Of a DNA stretch of 64,000 nt, positions 61,551-64,000 are shown piece after piece. Made by a program: the position numbers and the translations under genes. Every line of letters begins with the position of its first letter. The first letter of the stretch is position 1. Origin of the DNA: JAAUTY01 sp964397305 (lineage in GTDB: Bacteria > Cyanobacteriota > Cyanobacteriia > Cyanobacteriales > Spirulinaceae); NCBI GenBank assembly GCA_964397305.1, contig CAYNIP010000019.1:1-64000 (forward strand), written 5' to 3'. The notes under the pieces were generated by a model. It saw only the letters and a list, made by a program, of their open reading frames with translations. It had not been told where the DNA came from and searched no databases.

Positions 61551-62387
61551 TTACAGTTCCTCCGGGTTAACTCCCTGGGCGCGTAATAACTCCGCTAGTC
61601 GTTCCGCCCGTTGGCGCTCCTGCTGTAATGCCAATTCTGCCCTTTCCGCCCGCTGGCGTTCATTGTCCGCCCGCTGGCGTTCATTGTCCGCCCGCTGGCG
61701 TTCAATTCTAGCCCGTTCATCCCCGGTTAAGAGCAAATTACCCTGACGATCCCACCAGCGCAGCCAAGGTAACTCTAAGTTGCCATACTGTCCCCGCCAA
61801 AGGCCTAGTTCTACACCCATGGGGTCAATGGGATAATGTCCCCGTTCATTCGCCGCCACTAACTCATAGTGATTTTCGACTAATTGATAGACTTCTACAC
61901 TGGGTTTTTGGACTTCATAGATAGCATAGAAAGCCGGACGGATGATTGTTTCGTAGACCCAAAATTTACCGGGTTTTTGACGTTCTCCAGAAATTTGCAA
62001 TAGGGGGGTGCGATCGCGTTCTTCTGAACCATCCCCCGACACAAATTCAATAGCAATTAAAGGGGGGATATATTCCTGCCACAATACATAGGAACGCCGC
62101 ACCTGTCCTTTGATGGTTGGGGGAACGTTGGGCACATAAAACCAATCGGGACATTCCGCGCCCCGTTCGGGAGGTTCTGTGAATCGCCAGTAGATACCGC
62201 AGTCTTGACCAATGGCATACTGCTGGTCTGGGTGGAGGGTATCGAGGGTAGATTGCAGGGAATCCGTCAATAAGATACTTTGGGGATGCTCCTGAAAGTT
62301 TTTCACAAAAGTACCGTCGGAGTCGGGGAGCTGGGTGTGATCGGGAAGCGAGGTAATCCCCAGTTCGGTTGATTGGGCGATGGTCAT
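61551..62387 (-). CDS. Uma2-family protein with coiled-coil tail
   Basis: A 278-aa Uma2/DUF820 protein. The PD-(D/E)XK-like part (about 40-205) contains YWRFTEPPERGAECPDWFYVPN with the active-site Asp, PPLIAIEFVSGDGSEERD and KFWVYETIIRPAFYAIY. A C-terminal coiled coil (about 225-270) is made of ERQRADN heptads, encoded by two to three near-perfect 21-bp tandem repeats (about 61646-61713). Base composition is lower in GC than its neighbours. ATG 62387 is preferred to a TTG two codons upstream. It is bracketed by MITE-like elements on both sides. Confidence 0.88.
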   Translation of the reverse strand: MTIAQSTELGITSLPDHTQLPDSDGTFVKNFQEHPQSILLTDSLQSTLDTLHPDQQYAIGQDCGIYWRFTEPPERGAECPDWFYVPNVPPTIKGQVRRSYVLWQEYIPPLIAIEFVSGDGSEERDRTPLLQISGERQKPGKFWVYETIIRPAFYAIYEVQKPSVEVYQLVENHYELVAANERGHYPIDPMGVELGLWRGQYGNLELPWLRWWDRQGNLLLTGDERARIERQRADNERQRADNERQRAERAELALQQERQRAERLAELLRAQGVNPEEL

Positions 62388-62444
62388 AGCCAATAGTTTC
62401 TCAGCGCAAGCGATGGAAGATAGTATAACGCTGACCCAGCGAGC

Positions 62445-62684
62445 GGGTGAACGAAATTTTGCGCGGGATGTTTGTACTTCTTAAGTTAAGCCCTCACCCC
62501 AACCCCTCTCCCAACTTGGGAGAGGGGCTTCTAGCTCCCCTTCTCCCAGCTTTGGGAGCAGGGGCCGGGGGATGAGGGCCCGGTAACGCTGTTCGCGCTA
62601 GCGTCGCGGAGCGATAGAGAGCGACCCTCTGCTCCTTGAGCGATCGCTCAAAATTCAGGGGAGCCGCGCTTTTTTTCGTCCACC
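62445..62684 (+). mobile_element. MITE-like element, family A, copy 2
   Basis: 240 bp with the same imperfect terminal inverted repeats as the 58.4-kb copy (GGGTGAACGAAATTTTGCGCGG at the left; AGCCGCGC, a T-run and CGTCCACC at the right). It contains an extra inner block GTAACGCTGTTCGCGCTAGC that is missing at 58.4 kb but present at 16.2 kb. Confidence 0.78.
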
Positions 62685-62819
62685 TCCCAGCGAGCAGTTG
62701 CTGCGCGTCTACAGCCCCCCGGCTGGGGAGCCAGGCCGTGGACCACATCCCTGAAGCGAGCGGGCGTCAGGGAAGGGCTCGGCCAGCTACCCGATAGTCC
62801 CTAGGGGTTATCATCTATT

Positions 62820-62981
62820 ACTCACGAAACCCTGACCAGCACTAGCCTTGAGGTGATGAGACCGACAAGACTGGCTGAGGCCCCAAGGTCGTCTCTGACT
62901 GGATTCTGAGCCAGATCCCGTTCCTTTGATTCCGGATCAGGAGCTGGCTGAGGCCCCAAGGTCGTCTCTGACTGGATTCTG
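62820..62981 (+). repeat. Dispersed repeat, copy 2, with 38-bp internal direct duplication
   Basis: Two identical 38-bp blocks (62871-62908 and 62944-62981), starting CTGGCTGAGGCCCCAAGG and ending GACTGGATTCTG, lie 73 bp apart. Together with the upstream CACGAAACCCTGACCAGCAC part they match the inverted copy at 14981-15078. Confidence 0.75.
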
Positions 62982-63001
62982 GCTTTAATGGAAGACCCGC
63001 C

Positions 63002-64000
63002 CTAGGGTTGGGTCGTCGGACCGGGGCGCAGTTCTTCCAGGATCGTGAAGCGCACATGGTTGATCGCCAGTTCGCCGATGGCCAATTGTTCGCGGGGGAT
63101 GAGTTCCCCTTGACGGTAGAGCTTCTCGAAGGGAAGGCCCTTGCCCATTTCTGCGTGATACCAGGCGAGGCCCATAAAGAAGCGGGTGGGGTAGGGTCCC
63201 CCTTCCACTACATCATCAGGGTTTGACTCCATGGGCAGCCAGCCGAAGCCCGGTAGGTAGAACTCCATCCAGACATGGTTATAGTCCGGTTCTAGCGGCA
63301 GACCTCGCTGCTGAGGTTTGGGGGGGCACTTGTAGCGGCCAACGGTGCGGCAGGCAATGCCATTGAGGCGGCCCAGGGCGAGCAGGACGCCCAGGTATTC
63401 TCCACAAGAGCCGACCCCCCGGGCGAGGGCGACATCCGGGGTATCGATATGGGGCTTGATGCCGTAGGAGAGGCGGTCGTAAACGTAATTGCGGATGTTG
63501 TACATTTTCCGCAGGAGGTTGGTCTCTTCGCCAACGGCATCCCGGGCGGCCCGCTGGATGTTCTCCTTGTCCATGGCCAGGTTGTCGTTATCGACGAGGT
63601 AGCGATCGCAAAACTCCGGCGGCAGTTCCGGCAGGTTATCGCCATCCTTGGGACCGAACTGATACTTGATGCTCCAGACTTGGAGCGTCGCTTTCCAGCC
63701 AAACAGGCGACGCTCCCCCGATTCCAGGCGGTCGAACTTGAAGGTGGCGACCCGTTGACCATCAATGACTTCTTCCACAAAGGGGAGGCCCACGGGCTCC
63801 ACACTCAGCACCTGTTGGCGTGGGGTTTCTGCGGGCAGGGCAATGCGCCACTCGATCTCGGTCAGCTCCACCTTTTCCAGGGGGGCGAGCTCTTCCACGT
63901 AACTCATTTCGATGCGGTAGCCATTGGAGAGGGCGTAGTGGCCGGCGACATCGTGGTGGTAGTAGAGCGGGTGCAGGAAGGTGCGATCGCGATAGCTGAG
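63002..64000 (-). CDS. Transglutaminase-like cysteine protease-fold protein (5' end beyond window)
   Basis: The frame is open to the last base of the window, so the true start lies beyond it (an internal ATG at 63907 is not the start, because the 31 upstream codons look coding: YRDRTFLHPLYYHHDVAGHY). A transglutaminase-like core shows the catalytic Cys in GVGSCGEYLG, His in DYNHVWMEFYLPGFGW and Asp in MESNPDD. An N-terminal beta-sandwich domain precedes it. Bacterial members may act as proteases or amide-modifying enzymes, often linked to ligases or alpha-E proteins; no partner is visible here. Substrate unknown. Confidence 0.85.
   Translation of the reverse strand, partial: LSYRDRTFLHPLYYHHDVAGHYALSNGYRIEMSYVEELAPLEKVELTEIEWRIALPAETPRQQVLSVEPVGLPFVEEVIDGQRVATFKFDRLESGERRLFGWKATLQVWSIKYQFGPKDGDNLPELPPEFCDRYLVDNDNLAMDKENIQRAARDAVGEETNLLRKMYNIRNYVYDRLSYGIKPHIDTPDVALARGVGSCGEYLGVLLALGRLNGIACRTVGRYKCPPKPQQRGLPLEPDYNHVWMEFYLPGFGWLPMESNPDDVVEGGPYPTRFFMGLAWYHAEMGKGLPFEKLYRQGELIPREQLAIGELAINHVRFTILEELRPGPTTQP

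Larger units (their letters stand above)
62388..63001. other. Repeat-rich spacer
   Basis: No gene is seen. It holds a family A MITE-like element (62445-62684) and the second dispersed repeat with an internal 38-bp direct duplication (62820-62981). Confidence 0.6.

Overview
The window is chromosomal DNA from a GC-rich cyanobacterium. The evidence is a RuBisCO accumulation factor (Raf1), the high-affinity CO2-uptake set NdhF3-NdhD3-CupA, a phototaxis-type Che cluster built on GAF-MCP, PATAN-response-regulator and CheA proteins, Uma2-family genes, several small proteins of cyanobacterial type, and a very high density of the HIP1 octamer GCGATCGC in genes and spacers. No rRNA, tRNA, CRISPR array or complete insertion sequence was found.

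Layout. 0-8.4 kb (minus strand): a Pix/Tax-like chemotaxis operon in the order PixG-like regulator, giant soluble five-GAF chemoreceptor, then a low-GC three-gene cassette with an HNH nuclease, then the first 564 codons of a CheA/PixL-like kinase that runs off the left edge. 8.5-15 kb: RNase II/R, fatty-acid desaturase, ahcY and raf1. 15-22.9 kb: a small repeat protein, a GT2/GT21 glycosyltransferase, gamma-glutamyltransferase, a PGM1-type ATP-grasp ligase, a methyltransferase and a PPC-domain protein. 23-32.8 kb (plus strand): a compact cluster of contractile-injection-system baseplate genes (gp25-like, baseplate J, tail protein I, and an uncharacterised partner), followed almost without gaps by three paralogous membrane sensors. 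Each sensor has a large extracytoplasmic Cache-like domain and a HAMP segment but no kinase or cyclase; the third ends in a cyclic-nucleotide-binding domain. 33-36.7 kb: Uma2 and a gloB-response regulator-histidine kinase operon.

37-39.6 kb is an AT-rich island with a DNA methyltransferase and an Eco29kI-type GIY-YIG restriction enzyme, convergent and overlapping at their ends. A perfect 65-bp direct repeat brackets it; one copy is the 3' end of the neighbouring M48 protease gene. 39.5-44.7 kb: M48 protease/YbjQ operon, FMN reductase, thiM and NAD(P)HX repair. 45-50.9 kb: putative lipoprotein and cupA-ndhD3-ndhF3. 51-64 kb: pentapeptide-repeat protein, an IS630-type remnant, two small conserved-looking proteins, a double-domain histidine phosphatase, class II aldolase, a DUF697-type GTPase, pyruvate dehydrogenase E2, a GST, a second Uma2 gene bracketed by MITE-like repeats, and a transglutaminase-family gene cut by the right edge.

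The parts most worth attention are the baseplate cluster with its three sensors lacking catalytic output, the cassette that splits the pix operon, the restriction island with its 65-bp repeats, and the dispersed inverted-repeat elements. Starts were chosen from visible Shine-Dalgarno motifs, overlaps and family lengths. All functional assignments rest on sequence reading alone, with no database search.
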